From the NCBI GenBank assembly GCA_902556405.1, contig CACDWF010000002.1, positions 62,001 through 126,000 on the forward strand: 64,000 bases of DNA, read 5' to 3'. Position 1 is the stretch's first letter. Each line of letters opens with the position of its first letter. Shown here in pieces: positions 7,208 through 14,996 of this stretch. The position numbers and the translations under genes are program-made. This DNA comes from an uncultured Alphaproteobacteria bacterium. GTDB lineage: Bacteria > Pseudomonadota > Alphaproteobacteria > Rhodobacterales > Rhodobacteraceae. A model generated the notes under the pieces. The model made no database searches. It saw nothing but the letters and a program-made list of their open reading frames with translations, and was not told where the DNA came from.

Positions 7208-8361
7208 AATAACAAATCTGGAATATTTTTTTTAAATGGGAAAAAGCCTTTATTTGCAAAAGGAAAAGCATATTTATCCCAATCTCTCATATAAAAAATT
7301 GCTTTAATGTTCTGATTTTTAAGTTCATTAATAAAGTCGCTTGTCATGAAGTATTTATTTCCCACCGTTTCATAAGGAAAAATCAAGTATTTTAATCTTT
7401 CGCTTTTGGCCCATCTTAACACAGCTTTTTTTGTTTGGCAGAATTCAAAGCTCGGTAGATCTGAGCGCAGATTTTCGATTATGTCACTGTCAAACTTATT
7501 TACAAAATCGCTCTTGCTAGATTGATATTCCCGATCATGAAAAATACATCCTTTAAGCATAATTTGTTCTTTGCTTAGGTAGTGGTTTAGAGTGAGATCA
7601 TTTTTATTTATAATTACCCCCGTCTTCTCGCTAGCATTTAAATTTGGCTTTACATAGGGAAACTCAGACGCTCTTTCATAAGTCTTCCAAAGTTCGTCAT
7701 TGAAAAGGGGATTTTCATTCAGTTCGCCTTTTGGGAAAAATTTATCATTTGTAAAAAGCTTTATGTTATCCGCTTTTGCGACGTATATTTTTCCTCTTGT
7801 TTGAAGGCCAGCAACCCAACGCCAGCCCAGAGTATTTGAAGCAGGACACCAATCAACGAGATGATCTTTAAAAAAGTTTGCACCAGAAACCCAACTTTTT
7901 CTAAGGGTAAAAATCCAAATGCTTGCGTACCACATCCGTGCATGATTGTGCAGGTATCCTGTTTCTATAAGTTCCTCCGTCCAATGATCGAAGCATTTTA
8001 TTCCAGTTTTATCAGGCAAATTAGAACTGTCGTAACCATTTTCATAGTCCTTATAAACATCGGGCCGCAGTTCGAGCCATCCTCTCCAGTAGGTTCTCCA
8101 AAAAATCTCTTGTATGAATTTCTCCAAAGATGAAATAGAGTTTGTTTTTAAGGCTATCTGCAGCACCTCATTTTCTGAGACCAGTCGTCGGCGAAGGTAT
8201 GGTGATAACTTTGAAACATTTTTGTGAGGGTGGCCGATATCAAAGTTTCTACTCTTTGAGTAAAGACATAAATGTTCACTGGAAAAGTTTCTAAAATCGT
8301 TTAGTACCTGTTCCTTTTTCGTGGGAAAACCTCCATGGGCGTCGTGATCTACGTCATCCAT
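7189..8361 (-). CDS. Photolyase/cryptochrome-like FAD-binding protein without the N-terminal antenna domain
   Basis: A protein of about 390 residues whose middle part is the FAD-binding domain of the DNA photolyase/cryptochrome superfamily: LSPYLRRRLVS, FWRTYWRGW, HNHARMWYAS, and the flavin-site block ASNTLGWRWVAGLQT-GK-Y followed by NI and FTND. The alpha/beta antenna domain that normally makes up the first 130 residues is absent; the FAD domain starts almost at the N-terminus. Instead there is a 140-residue C-terminal extension containing YLIFPYETVG and a block ending GFFPFKKNIP, which looks like part of a Rossmann-type unit. The true start is probably ATG 8361 rather than TTG 8373. Photoreactivation or blue-light sensing is possible; neither is shown. 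Confidence 0.8.
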   Translation of the reverse strand: MDDVDHDAHGGFPTKKEQVLNDFRNFSSEHLCLYSKSRNFDIGHPHKNVSKLSPYLRRRLVSENEVLQIALKTNSISSLEKFIQEIFWRTYWRGWLELRPDVYKDYENGYDSSNLPDKTGIKCFDHWTEELIETGYLHNHARMWYASIWIFTLRKSWVSGANFFKDHLVDWCPASNTLGWRWVAGLQTRGKIYVAKADNIKLFTNDKFFPKGELNENPLFNDELWKTYERASEFPYVKPNLNASEKTGVIINKNDLTLNHYLSKEQIMLKGCIFHDREYQSSKSDFVNKFDSDIIENLRSDLPSFEFCQTKKAVLRWAKSERLKYLIFPYETVGNKYFMTSDFINELKNQNIKAIFYMRDWDKYAFPFANKGFFPFKKNIPDLLLKNGIS

Positions 8362-8396
8362 CTTAATCACCAAAACTGTCTAGCAAGATCTATATA

Positions 8397-8492
8397 TTAA
8401 AAGCCTATTAATAGAATAATTAGAAATATGCCTAGTCCACCCCACAAAAACGGTGAGTTCTCATTTTCAAGAAGCCATTTGAGTATATTCAT
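8397..8492 (-). CDS. Very small single-span membrane protein
   Basis: A 31-codon frame, MNILKWLLENENSP followed by a hydrophobic segment ending in LLIGF. It starts at ATG with GGAG seven bases upstream, a good ribosome site. One predicted membrane span occupies the C-terminal half. It lies just upstream of the photolyase-like gene on the same strand and may be co-transcribed with it. No family is recognised. Similar tiny membrane proteins occur at 16721-16819 and 18454-18627. Confidence 0.5.
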   Translation of the reverse strand: MNILKWLLENENSPFLWGGLGIFLIILLIGF

Positions 8493-8651
8493 TTTTATCT
8501 CCACTTGTTGACGTTGAAATAGAGCATATATTTTCTAAATCCAGAGCCGCCCAGGGTTATATTAGCTTCCAAAAGTATGTCAACAAACAAAAAATTGCTT
8601 TAATGTTGATTTTTATCAAGGATGAACAGGTAAATGCATGGAGAATTATTA

Positions 8652-9029
8652 ATGGAACCCTTTTTCGAATTAAGAATATATGAAGTGTATCCAAATAAAA
8701 TGTCTGAATGGATAGAGTTTATGGATACAGAAATTATTCCCTTTCAAAGAGAAAGAGGAATGGAAATAAATGGCACTTTCATAATGAATAGTTCTGATGA
8801 GTTCTTTGTAAAAGAAGGGGAAAGAAAAATGCACTCAGAAAAGAAAGGGTCAACTTATGTTTGGATAAGACGCTTTCAAGACCAAGATCATAAGAAGAGA
8901 TTGTATGAAGCTGTTTATGAATGTAGCGAATGGATTGATTATTATAGACCGAAAGTTCGTGAGCTGATTAATCTTAATACCATTGTTGTACATAATTTAT
9001 CGGCAACCGCGATGTCACGTTTAAAGTAA
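8652..9029 (+). CDS. NIPSNAP family protein
   Basis: A protein of about 125 residues with the NIPSNAP (dimeric alpha/beta barrel) fold. The start FELRIYEVYPNKMSEW is the standard beginning of the family and FIMNSSDEFFV, YVWIRRF and YRPKVRELI match its later blocks. Family members form barrel-like dimers, and no general enzymatic activity is established. ATG 8652 is preferred to ATG 8634 because GGAG stands eight bases before it and homology begins right after it. The YgjP-type protease gene follows 25 bases downstream on the same strand. Confidence 0.8.
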   Translation: MEPFFELRIYEVYPNKMSEWIEFMDTEIIPFQRERGMEINGTFIMNSSDEFFVKEGERKMHSEKKGSTYVWIRRFQDQDHKKRLYEAVYECSEWIDYYRPKVRELINLNTIVVHNLSATAMSRLK

Positions 9030-9054
9030 ATTAAAGCTTTCCTACTTTTTCAAA

Positions 9055-9783
9055 ATGCATATCAGAAGCTTTGCAAATGAAATAATAGATATTGGTAATT
9101 TAGACTTGGAAATACAGGTAGAACGTACCAACAGAAAAAGCACTATTTCATTACAGGTTAAAAATAACAAACTGATCATTAAAACACCCAGAAGTGTTTC
9201 TAAAAAAACTTTAGTTGATCTGATCAAGAGAAAACAGCACTGGATAAAGCAAAGAGCGATTTTGAATTTCGAAGAACAGAATTTAAAAAATAGAGAATTT
9301 ATTGATAATGATAAATTTTACTTCAGAGGTGATGAGTATCGCTTATCTCTAATTTTGGGGAGAAAAGAGGGTGTCAAAATTGAAGGAGGTTTTTTACTAG
9401 TCTCGTATGTTGATGATAAATCAATAGGTAGAAGCACCATTAAAAGATTACTGGAAGATTGGTACTTAAAAGAGTCTACTAAAATTTTGAGAGCAAGAAC
9501 AGAAGAGTTAGCGAAGCAGATGAGGGTTCAACCATTTGAGATTACCGTAAAGAACTACAATTCAAAATGGGGATCTTGCACTGCAAATAATAAAATATCT
9601 TATAATTGGCGAATTATAATGGCTCCAGATCATATAGTTGACTATTTAATAATTCATGAGTTAAGTCACATCATCGAACCTAACCATTCTAAGAATTTCT
9701 GGCATCATGTAGGAAACTACTGCGAAGATTTCCAAAAAAAAAGAAAATGGTTGCGGGAAAATGGGCATAAGCTTGTTTTGTAG
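9055..9783 (+). CDS. YgjP-like zinc metallopeptidase (M48/DUF45)
   Basis: A 242-residue protein of the YgjP/DUF45 metal-dependent hydrolase family. The C-terminal half carries the zinc site: IIHELSHI (HExxH) and the third ligand histidine in NHSKNFW. Upstream blocks YNSKWGSCTANNKISYNWRI and the basic N-terminal beta domain (KNNKLIIKTPRSV) are also typical. It is cytoplasmic, with no signal peptide. The cellular substrate is unknown; SprT-like members act on DNA-protein crosslinks or peptides. Length is normal for the family. Confidence 0.88.
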   Translation: MHIRSFANEIIDIGNLDLEIQVERTNRKSTISLQVKNNKLIIKTPRSVSKKTLVDLIKRKQHWIKQRAILNFEEQNLKNREFIDNDKFYFRGDEYRLSLILGRKEGVKIEGGFLLVSYVDDKSIGRSTIKRLLEDWYLKESTKILRARTEELAKQMRVQPFEITVKNYNSKWGSCTANNKISYNWRIIMAPDHIVDYLIIHELSHIIEPNHSKNFWHHVGNYCEDFQKKRKWLRENGHKLVL

Positions 9784-9901
9784 CCCCCATGTGGTAAGAA
9801 ATATTGTACCGACACTATCGAAGGTGCTATAACTAGCATGACCCGCATAGACATGCAGCCGTTTTATCAAATTTTCTAAATTGTAACTTTTGAGGCGAAG
9901 A

Positions 9902-10345
9902 ATGTATTTTGAAGACTTTTATAAAGGATATTCCTTCGAAACAAAAAAAAAGACAATCACCAAAAAAGATATCATTTCATTTGCTGAAAAATGGGATTAT
10001 CAACCTTTTCACCTTGATGAAAAATTGGCAAAGCAGTCTCATTATGGTGGCCTTATAGCAAGTGGCTGGCAAACCATAGCGATTGCCCATAGTTTAATTT
10101 TAGATACTCAAAAAACCTCAAAATGCTCAATGGGGTCTCCAGGTTTAGACAAAGTTAATTGGTTTAAACCTGTAAGACCAAATGACACTATTCATTGTAT
10201 GGTAACCGTCAAGTCATCGCGTAAATCAAATTCAAAACCTTTTGGAGTGACAACAATACTGGTCGAAGTTTTCAATCAGGAGAAAGAACTAGTAGCGGAT
10301 ATGACTGCAGTCTGGTTTTTGAAATTAGCTGATAATCAAGTGTGA
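9902..10345 (+). CDS. MaoC family dehydratase
   Basis: A hot-dog fold protein of about 147 residues in the MaoC / (R)-specific enoyl-CoA hydratase family. The N-terminal YFEDFYKGYSFET and the catalytic-region pattern DYQPFHLDEKLAKQSHYGGLIASGW (Asp and His of the hydratase motif) are clear. It would add water to or remove water from an acyl-CoA double bond or a related ester. ATG 9902 is preferred over TTG 9890 because GAGG lies a few bases upstream and the family begins MYFEDF. It converges with a cupin gene one base away. Confidence 0.85.
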   Translation: MYFEDFYKGYSFETKKKTITKKDIISFAEKWDYQPFHLDEKLAKQSHYGGLIASGWQTIAIAHSLILDTQKTSKCSMGSPGLDKVNWFKPVRPNDTIHCMVTVKSSRKSNSKPFGVTTILVEVFNQEKELVADMTAVWFLKLADNQV

Positions 10346-10346
10346 A

Positions 10347-10712
10347 CTAAACGGTCTCTGTATCAAAAGAAGCTGGGCTTGTTACTTCAAGAAGCTCTAA
10401 ATCCTCTGAATGCTCTATCTCTCTATGCGATATTTTTGGGGGTTGCAGGACGGAATCTCCTTCGTGAAATGTAAAGGTTCCTTGGCCCTCATACTCGAAA
10501 GTAACCCAACCCTTAAGTATATAAACCATTTGAAAATTTAATTTATGTAAATGCCATTCGCCCTTCGAATGTTTGCCTGGAACAGCTCTAATTACATTTG
10601 CTCCATAATTTCCCTTTGTAGCAGTGTCTATTCCGAGGTCCCTATACTGAAAAAAACCTCTAAGACCCGCTTCAAATTTAGATTTCTCTTTGTGTGAAAC
10701 TGTAAATTTCAT
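10347..10712 (-). CDS. Cupin domain protein
   Basis: A small cytoplasmic cupin of about 121 residues. The metal-binding pattern is partly visible: GEWHLHKLNFQMVYILKGW in motif 1 and FHEGDSVLQPPKISHREI in motif 2, with His residues that could bind a metal. Small single-cupin proteins are often dioxygenases, isomerases or binding proteins; nothing here decides which. The start at 10712 is supported by GGGAG six bases upstream; an ATG at 10727 would add five residues. It sits alone, with convergent MaoC gene and an AT-rich upstream stretch. Confidence 0.75.
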   Translation of the reverse strand: MKFTVSHKEKSKFEAGLRGFFQYRDLGIDTATKGNYGANVIRAVPGKHSKGEWHLHKLNFQMVYILKGWVTFEYEGQGTFTFHEGDSVLQPPKISHREIEHSEDLELLEVTSPASFDTETV

Positions 10713-10839
10713 AAATTTCTCCCTCATAATAAAAATTCATTAATCAAATGTTAACAAAATTTAGCAAAAATTTTAAATTTATGTAATAAACACATTTTTT
10801 GGATCTCTCAGTCACCATAAAAAAAGGAATTTGTTTCAT

Positions 10840-10857
10840 TGGTATTTTGGGATACCA
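10840..10857 (+). promoter_or_regulatory. Palindrome upstream of the NTF2-like gene
   Basis: A perfect six-base inverted repeat, TGGTAT and ATACCA, separated by six bases, lies about 60 bases upstream of the NTF2-like gene at 10919. Its position suits an operator for a dimeric repressor or a short hairpin. No regulator is known for it, and the assignment is an inference from symmetry only. Confidence 0.2.
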
Positions 10858-10918
10858 TTGAGCATGTTCATTTTAAATAATTGTATCTTACAGCAAAGGA
10901 AAATGGAAAAGAGAGCAA

Positions 10919-11284
10919 ATGAAAAATAAGAAAAAAGTTCTTAAGGTAGTGGAAGACTATATCAATAGTGCATATGAGTCTGATGGAGCTGTGACGAGAA
11001 AAATATTCGATGATGACGCCAAAGTTACCGGTCATATTAATGGTAAACTGATAAGACAAACGAAGGAGGACTGGGCAACATTCGTCGAAAAAAACATCCC
11101 ATCACCCAAAAAACAAGGTAAATCTAAATCCTACGAAATATTAATGGTTGATGCCGGAGAAGAAACCGCTGTTGTGAAAGTAAAGAGTGAGTACATTAAT
11201 ATTATGTTTACAGATACGCTTTCGTTCCTCAGAATCGATAACGAATGGAAGATTTATAATAAGGTGTTTGAGGCAACGAGTTAA
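10919..11284 (+). CDS. NTF2-like / putative lumazine-binding family protein
   Basis: A 121-residue cytoplasmic protein with the NTF2-like (SnoaL / putative lumazine-binding, PF12893-type) fold. The N-terminal helix with VVEDYINSAYESDGAVTRKIFDDDAKV, the middle IRQTKEDWATFVE, and the final strands AVVKVKSEYINI-FTDTLSFLR-DNEWKIYNKVFE match the layout of that family. Members bind small molecules or act as small isomerases or hydrolases; no function can be assigned. ATG is preceded by AAGAG. An exported unknown protein gene follows 22 bases downstream. Confidence 0.75.
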   Translation: MKNKKKVLKVVEDYINSAYESDGAVTRKIFDDDAKVTGHINGKLIRQTKEDWATFVEKNIPSPKKQGKSKSYEILMVDAGEETAVVKVKSEYINIMFTDTLSFLRIDNEWKIYNKVFEATS

Positions 11285-11306
11285 ATTTTAGAACTGCAAA
11301 TCTTAA

Positions 11307-11714
11307 ATGAAATTTTTTTTTAATATTCTTTCCATGTGCACTATCTTCAGCTCATTCGGAGTCTTTAAAGTAATTGGTAATGATCTAGATGCGGTCATTT
11401 GTAACGCAATGAAAGGTATGCAAGCGCAAGAAGAGAAAAAAATTCCATATAATATAGGCGACTTCGAATTAATAGGGATCACCGTTGATTGTAAGAAAAA
11501 AGCACTGATCACAGAAAAAAAACACATTCAGTACTCGCTATCCGACTTTTCAGAGGATTTTAAAATTAATGCAACTAAAAATTGGAAAAACGCTAATTGT
11601 AAAAATATGATATTTAACACAAATACAGGTTGGTCAACCACCCAATTTATTCAAGATACTAATAGAAAAGTAGTTTTAAAGTTGGAAGCAAATTTTGAAA
11701 TTTGCTCTCAATAA
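11307..11714 (+). CDS. Exported protein of unknown function
   Basis: A 135-residue protein with an N-terminal hydrophobic stretch (residues 2-22) that looks like a signal peptide. The remaining part carries about five cysteines (CNAMKG, DCKKKA, NCKN, EICSQ) and many lysines, compatible with a disulfide-bonded periplasmic protein. I recognise no family. It follows the NTF2-like gene closely and precedes the SABATH methyltransferase gene by 50 bases, all on the same strand. Confidence 0.6.
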   Translation: MKFFFNILSMCTIFSSFGVFKVIGNDLDAVICNAMKGMQAQEEKKIPYNIGDFELIGITVDCKKKALITEKKHIQYSLSDFSEDFKINATKNWKNANCKNMIFNTNTGWSTTQFIQDTNRKVVLKLEANFEICSQ

Positions 11715-11764
11715 ATAAGAAAATAAATTTGATCACTTAACCTAAACAACTCAAATTAAATTCA

Positions 11765-12886
11765 ATGAATAGTAAAAAGCTGGAAATACTAAACACTCAA
11801 AATGTTCTGTCTATGAAGGGAGAGGGATACTATTCACAAAAGACCGCGGGAGCTAAAAATGCCATAGACTCCATACAGGAAATTTTGGAAAGATCTGTAA
11901 TTTCCCTCCCAAATAATAAAATATTGAGGTTTGCAGATTTTGGCGCAGCAGATGGAGGAACTAGTCAGGAACTCTGGTACAATTTGATAAACCTTATTAG
12001 AAGTGGGGGAGATGACAGAGTAATTGAGATAATTTACACTGATTTGGCCTCTAACGACTTCTCGACCCTTTTTAAGAAAATGCAGGGGATGCATGGAGAA
12101 AAAAAGCTAGCTTATCAAAAAATCTTTGACAATGTTTTTGTGCATGGGTGCGGTACCGGCTTTCATCAACAATTACTAGCAACGGACAGCTTATCCTTGG
12201 GCTTTTCCGCGACAGCTATGCATTATGTTTCGCAAAAACCTTGTCAGATAAAAAATCACGTACATATGGTCGGAGCGGATATAGCAGAAAAGAGGCAGTT
12301 TATGAACCAAGCAGCCACAGATTGGGAGTCAATCCTCCTTTCGAGGGCTAAAGAACTGGCATCAGGTGGGCGCTTTGTATGCATGAATTTTGGAATTGAT
12401 GAAAAAGGTCGTTATCTTGGCAACACTGGAGGACATTCGATGTTTGATAAATTTAATCAGCATTGGAGCACGCACTTGGATCAAGGGATAATAACAAAAG
12501 AAGAATATATAAACACTACTTTTGCTCAGCATTACAGAACGGTGGAAGAGTTTTGTGCGCCGTTTAATGATAAAATGTCCAGGGTTTCAAAAGCTGGATT
12601 AAAGCTTTTATCATGCAGTACAAAATTGACAAAATGTCCCTATCGTGAGACTTATGAAAAAAATATTCGGACAATGTCAAAAAAAGAATTTGCTGACAGT
12701 CTTATTCCAACTACTCGGAGTTGGTCAGAGACGGTATTTCGAACGGCTTTATCTAATAGATGTGAAAATGAGAGAAACAAAATAATCAACTCTTTTTATG
12801 AAAATTATAGGGCAGAAGTTGAAAGAGACCCAGATGGTCATGCGATGGACTATATCCACATAATTATGGAAATTGAAAAGATATAG
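11765..12886 (+). CDS. SABATH-family carboxyl methyltransferase
   Basis: A 373-residue S-adenosylmethionine-dependent methyltransferase of the SABATH family (Methyltransf_7), best known from plants, where members methylate the carboxyl group of salicylate, benzoate, jasmonate or xanthosine-type substrates. The family signatures are all visible: SMKGEGYYSQ near residue 17, the SAM-binding FADFGAADGGTS near residue 56, YTDLASNDFSTLF near 92, and FSATAMHYVSQKP near 154, where plants have SLHWLS. The C-terminal helical cap is present. It probably methylates a small carboxylic acid. An SDR and a cupin follow on the same strand, suggesting a small metabolite pathway. The substrate cannot be predicted from sequence. 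Confidence 0.88.
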   Translation: MNSKKLEILNTQNVLSMKGEGYYSQKTAGAKNAIDSIQEILERSVISLPNNKILRFADFGAADGGTSQELWYNLINLIRSGGDDRVIEIIYTDLASNDFSTLFKKMQGMHGEKKLAYQKIFDNVFVHGCGTGFHQQLLATDSLSLGFSATAMHYVSQKPCQIKNHVHMVGADIAEKRQFMNQAATDWESILLSRAKELASGGRFVCMNFGIDEKGRYLGNTGGHSMFDKFNQHWSTHLDQGIITKEEYINTTFAQHYRTVEEFCAPFNDKMSRVSKAGLKLLSCSTKLTKCPYRETYEKNIRTMSKKEFADSLIPTTRSWSETVFRTALSNRCENERNKIINSFYENYRAEVERDPDGHAMDYIHIIMEIEKI

Positions 12887-12968
12887 TTCTTAGTCGTATT
12901 GATTTAATTTATTTAGGTAGTAAACGTGTTCAAAATTTTTATCTTTTTTAAAACAAGCTTTTATTTCA

Positions 12969-13709
12969 ATGAATAAGGTTGCAATCGTTACAGGAGCTGG
13001 GACAGGGGTGGGGAGAGCCACAGCTATAAAGCTTTCGGATGCTGGTTTTAGTGTTATTTTGATAGGACGACGTAAAGGTAAGTTAGAAGAAACAAAGAAA
13101 GTTTGTAATGATCAAGCACTAGTATTTCCAATGGATGTCAGTAACGAGGTGGATGTAAAAAAATGCTTTGAAATGATTAAGAAAAATTTTTCCCGTGTAG
13201 ACCTACTTTTTAATAATGCTGGTACGTTTCTTTCCTCAAAAACCATAGATGAAATTAATTTCAGCGATTGGAAAGAGGTTGTGGAGGTCAATCTTAATGG
13301 TATGTTTCTTTTCAGTAAGTATGCATTCTCTCTTATGAAAAACCAGTCTCCTAAAGGGGGTCGGATAATTAATAATGGAAGTGTTTCTGCATATGCTCCG
13401 AGGCCTGGATCAATAGCGTATACAGCTACTAAACATGCGGTTACGGGAATAACGAAAAGTCTGGCACTCGACGGGAGACCATTTAGTATCGTTTGTAGCC
13501 AATTGGATATTGGAAATGCTGACACACCAATGACAGAAGGGATTAAAAAGGGAATAATTCAAGCAGATGGTTCAATTAAGACAGAGCCTACATTCAACAC
13601 GGAACACGTGGCTGATGCAGTGTTACACTTAGTAAAACTTCCCCTAGATACAAATATTCTTAATATGACAATAATGGCAAGTAATATGCCCTTTATAGGG
13701 AGAGGTTAA
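12969..13709 (+). CDS. SDR family oxidoreductase
   Basis: A 246-residue short-chain dehydrogenase/reductase. The NAD(P)-binding motif TGAGTGVGRA is near residue 9; LFNNAGTF is in the middle; the catalytic Ser lies in NNGSVSAYAPRP and the Tyr-Lys pair in YTATKHA. An arginine pair after the first strand (GRRKGK) favours NADP(H). Substrates of the family are alcohols, ketones and aldehydes. It lies 82 bases after the SABATH gene and 11 bases before a cupin gene, so the three probably form one transcription unit. Confidence 0.88.
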   Translation: MNKVAIVTGAGTGVGRATAIKLSDAGFSVILIGRRKGKLEETKKVCNDQALVFPMDVSNEVDVKKCFEMIKKNFSRVDLLFNNAGTFLSSKTIDEINFSDWKEVVEVNLNGMFLFSKYAFSLMKNQSPKGGRIINNGSVSAYAPRPGSIAYTATKHAVTGITKSLALDGRPFSIVCSQLDIGNADTPMTEGIKKGIIQADGSIKTEPTFNTEHVADAVLHLVKLPLDTNILNMTIMASNMPFIGRG

Positions 13710-13720
13710 TAAAACGTAAA

Positions 13721-14020
13721 ATGGAAAGAAAAAAAGCCGAGGCAAATATTCAAATAGATAATGAAAGGATAAGGGTAACTGAATATTCATTCAATAAAAA
13801 TGGGGAAACTGGGTTTCATACACACCAATGGGACTACGTAGTTATACCACAAACTAACGGACAATTATTGCTTATTGATAATAATGGGGTTGAAACGACT
13901 GCCACGCTTATTAAAGGAGAGCCTTACTTCAGAAAGGCTGGTGTGTCCCACAATGTAATCAACAATGGCAAAGAAAAGTTAGTTTTTACAGAGTTAGAGA
14001 TAAAAGCTAATTCTAATTGA
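13721..14020 (+). CDS. Small cupin protein
   Basis: A 99-residue single-cupin protein. Motif 1 is GFHTHQWDYVVIPQTNG (two histidines and a glutamine-type ligand position), and motif 2 is GEPYFRKAGVSHNVIN. It is cytoplasmic, starts at ATG, and follows the SDR gene by 11 bases, suggesting co-transcription. It could be a metal-dependent isomerase or dioxygenase, or a binding protein, acting in the same pathway as the SABATH methyltransferase and SDR. No finer call is justified. Confidence 0.75.
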   Translation: MERKKAEANIQIDNERIRVTEYSFNKNGETGFHTHQWDYVVIPQTNGQLLLIDNNGVETTATLIKGEPYFRKAGVSHNVINNGKEKLVFTELEIKANSN

Positions 14021-14083
14021 AAGTTTTATTTAGGCATTAAGTTACTGGCATTTGCTTTTGAAATTTTTATCTTTGACACAGCA

Positions 14084-14410
14084 TTATAAATAAACATCAT
14101 GTAAAATAATCCCTCGATTTGAAAATAGCTTCTGCGGTATTTCAGTTTTATTAAACTTTTGTTCTGCTTCTCTGAAGAGTAGTTGGCAATCAATAAAGGC
14201 TTTTTCATCCTTGTACTCCCAGAGATTACCTAATCGTTGAATACCATCTTTATTGAAAACCTGGCTCACTGTTTGCCATATAGCTCCTGCCTTAGCAAAT
14301 TTTGATTGCATATCTAAAACCACTTTTTGCCATTGTTTGCCTCCTACTATTAAATCGCTTTTTGTTTGGAAATCTTGGGTTATATAACTCATAATTTTAG
14401 ACTTTATCAT
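14084..14410 (-). CDS. Uncharacterised protein, possibly dimeric alpha/beta barrel
   Basis: A 108-residue soluble protein. The alternation of strands and amphipathic helices and the pattern RLGNLWEYKDEKAFIDCQLLF recall NIPSNAP-like or other dimeric alpha/beta-barrel proteins, but no family motif is decisive. The ATG at 14410 is well supported by GAGGAG six bases upstream. It converges with the small cupin gene. Function unknown. Confidence 0.6.
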   Translation of the reverse strand: MIKSKIMSYITQDFQTKSDLIVGGKQWQKVVLDMQSKFAKAGAIWQTVSQVFNKDGIQRLGNLWEYKDEKAFIDCQLLFREAEQKFNKTEIPQKLFSNRGIILHDVYL

Positions 14411-14547
14411 GCGTTGCTCCTCAGTTTTTATCTACATTATCAAAGAATATTGAAATTCAGAATTGATTCCATTACAAACTAAATCATGCGTAAAAAAGGA
14501 TTTAATATTTAAAGCACAATTATTTTTATGAATTAGGTCATTAAACA

Positions 14548-14952
14548 ATGAAAATGGAATTACACCACATAAATTTGTCAACTCAAGATGTTAAAAAACT
14601 TGAAGCCTTTTACAAGGACATACTATTTTTAGATACTCTAAGTGAAGATTTGCCTACTTTAGAAAAGAAAAAAGGGTATTCAGGTGATGTATCATTTGTA
14701 GGTGATGGTAAAGTCCAAATGCATTTGGCACAGAAAGATTTATCCGTCAATTTCAAAACAGGCCATTTTATTAATCCAGTTGAGAAGGGTCACATTGCGT
14801 ATCGTACTGATGATATTGAGGCCTTTAAAAAACATCTTAAAGAAAAGAACATTGATTTTACAGACTGGGGTGATATAGGCGTTTCAGGATGGCATCAGAT
14901 TTTCTTTCATGATCCTGATGGAAACATTATAGAGGTTCACCAGAAAATATAG
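14548..14952 (+). CDS. VOC family (glyoxalase-like) protein
   Basis: A 134-residue member of the vicinal oxygen chelate superfamily (glyoxalase I, fosfomycin and bleomycin resistance, ring-cleavage dioxygenases). The paired beta-alpha-beta-beta-beta units are visible: LHHINLSTQDVKKLEAFYKDIL at the start and HIAYRTDDIEAFKKHL in the second half, closing with IFFHDPDGNIIEVHQ. The histidine near residue 6 and the final glutamate fit metal ligands. The substrate is unknown. It stands alone, with convergent aldehyde dehydrogenase gene. Confidence 0.85.
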   Translation: MKMELHHINLSTQDVKKLEAFYKDILFLDTLSEDLPTLEKKKGYSGDVSFVGDGKVQMHLAQKDLSVNFKTGHFINPVEKGHIAYRTDDIEAFKKHLKEKNIDFTDWGDIGVSGWHQIFFHDPDGNIIEVHQKI

Positions 14953-14996
14953 CTTGTTTTATTATTTTTTGAAATTGTCAGCGCTAGAAAAAATAT

